This document shows, piece by piece, positions 64,000 to 64,000 of a stretch of DNA of 64,000 bases. Source of the stretch: Pseudomonadota bacterium (GTDB taxonomy: Bacteria > Pseudomonadota > Gammaproteobacteria > Steroidobacterales > Steroidobacteraceae); the NCBI GenBank assembly GCA_023457495.1, contig JAEWLQ010000041.1, forward strand, positions 1 to 64,000, in the 5' to 3' direction. Under the pieces are notes generated by a model that made no database searches, had not been told where the DNA came from, and saw only the letters and a program-made list of their open reading frames with translations. Positions within the stretch are counted from its first letter, which is position 1. The number at the start of each line of letters is the position of its first letter. The position numbers were made by a program, and so were the translations under genes.

Positions 64000-64000
64000 G

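Overview
The window is dense, high-GC (about two-thirds G+C by eye) chromosomal DNA with about 60 protein genes on both strands and no tRNA, rRNA or CRISPR array that I could find. Gene content and order fit a gammaproteobacterium: def-fmt-rsmB-DUF4390-ntrY-ntrX runs divergently from lysM-dprA-smg-topA, and pntB, argS-SPOR, aroE, prlC, mdh, fadE and gspAB homologues are present. A Nevskiales/Steroidobacterales/Xanthomonadales-like lineage is my guess from style only. Most of the window is ordinary core genome. I see no phage, plasmid, insertion sequence or defence island.

Layout. 0-2.9 kb: 3' end of pntB, an HPP-CBS membrane protein, a YqhA-family protein and a secreted cupin. 2.9-4.6 kb: an ATGA-coupled minus-strand operon of ECF sigma factor, DUF3619, a small acidic protein and DUF3106. 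4.9-12.4 kb: priA (preceded by DnaA-box-like sites), an EF-hand protein, argS-SPOR-capA with a cytochrome-c-like remnant, and a BamE-like protein. 12.5-25.3 kb: ntrXY, translation and peptidoglycan housekeeping genes, dprA, smg and topA. 25.3-35.8 kb: a large secreted subtilase, two small unknowns, rlmJ, a sigma/anti-sigma pair, aroE, prlC and an exonuclease III. 36-45.4 kb: HD hydrolase, M15 peptidase, GGDEF-EAL protein, an orphan secretin N-domain protein, DUF6348, YheS-type ABC-F and a phospholipase-D protein. 45.4-48.8 kb: a four-gene Mla/Pqi-type lipid transport operon. 49-51.5 kb: a YtrA-type GntR regulator, an ABC-2 exporter and a 54-aa membrane protein behind a palindromic AT-rich site. 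51.6-53.2 kb: a small exported protein, an ECF sigma factor and a probable anti-sigma factor. 53.3-64 kb: mdh, a decayed stretch in which a methyltransferase and a LysR gene have each lost their middles on either side of an intact doxX, then fadE, DUF3667, DUF4399, dinB and the ExeA/GspB pair.

How the genes relate. Three sigma/anti-sigma style loci, a two-component system and a c-di-GMP protein point to strong envelope and environmental sensing. Envelope maintenance is the main accessory theme (Mla-type transport, LysM, SPOR, BamE-like, M15, ExeA/GspB). The most unusual signals are structural: a 32-bp perfect inverted repeat whose arm recurs 57 kb away, an enriched octamer CTAACTAC, a 5x8-bp tandem repeat on a stop codon, an NtrX with an apparently inactive ATPase site, a likely CTG start, and two adjacent genes with central deletions. 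I did not find a convincing wholly new multi-gene system. The least characterised units are the sigma-DUF3619-acidic protein-DUF3106 operon and the GntR/ABC operon with its 54-aa protein.
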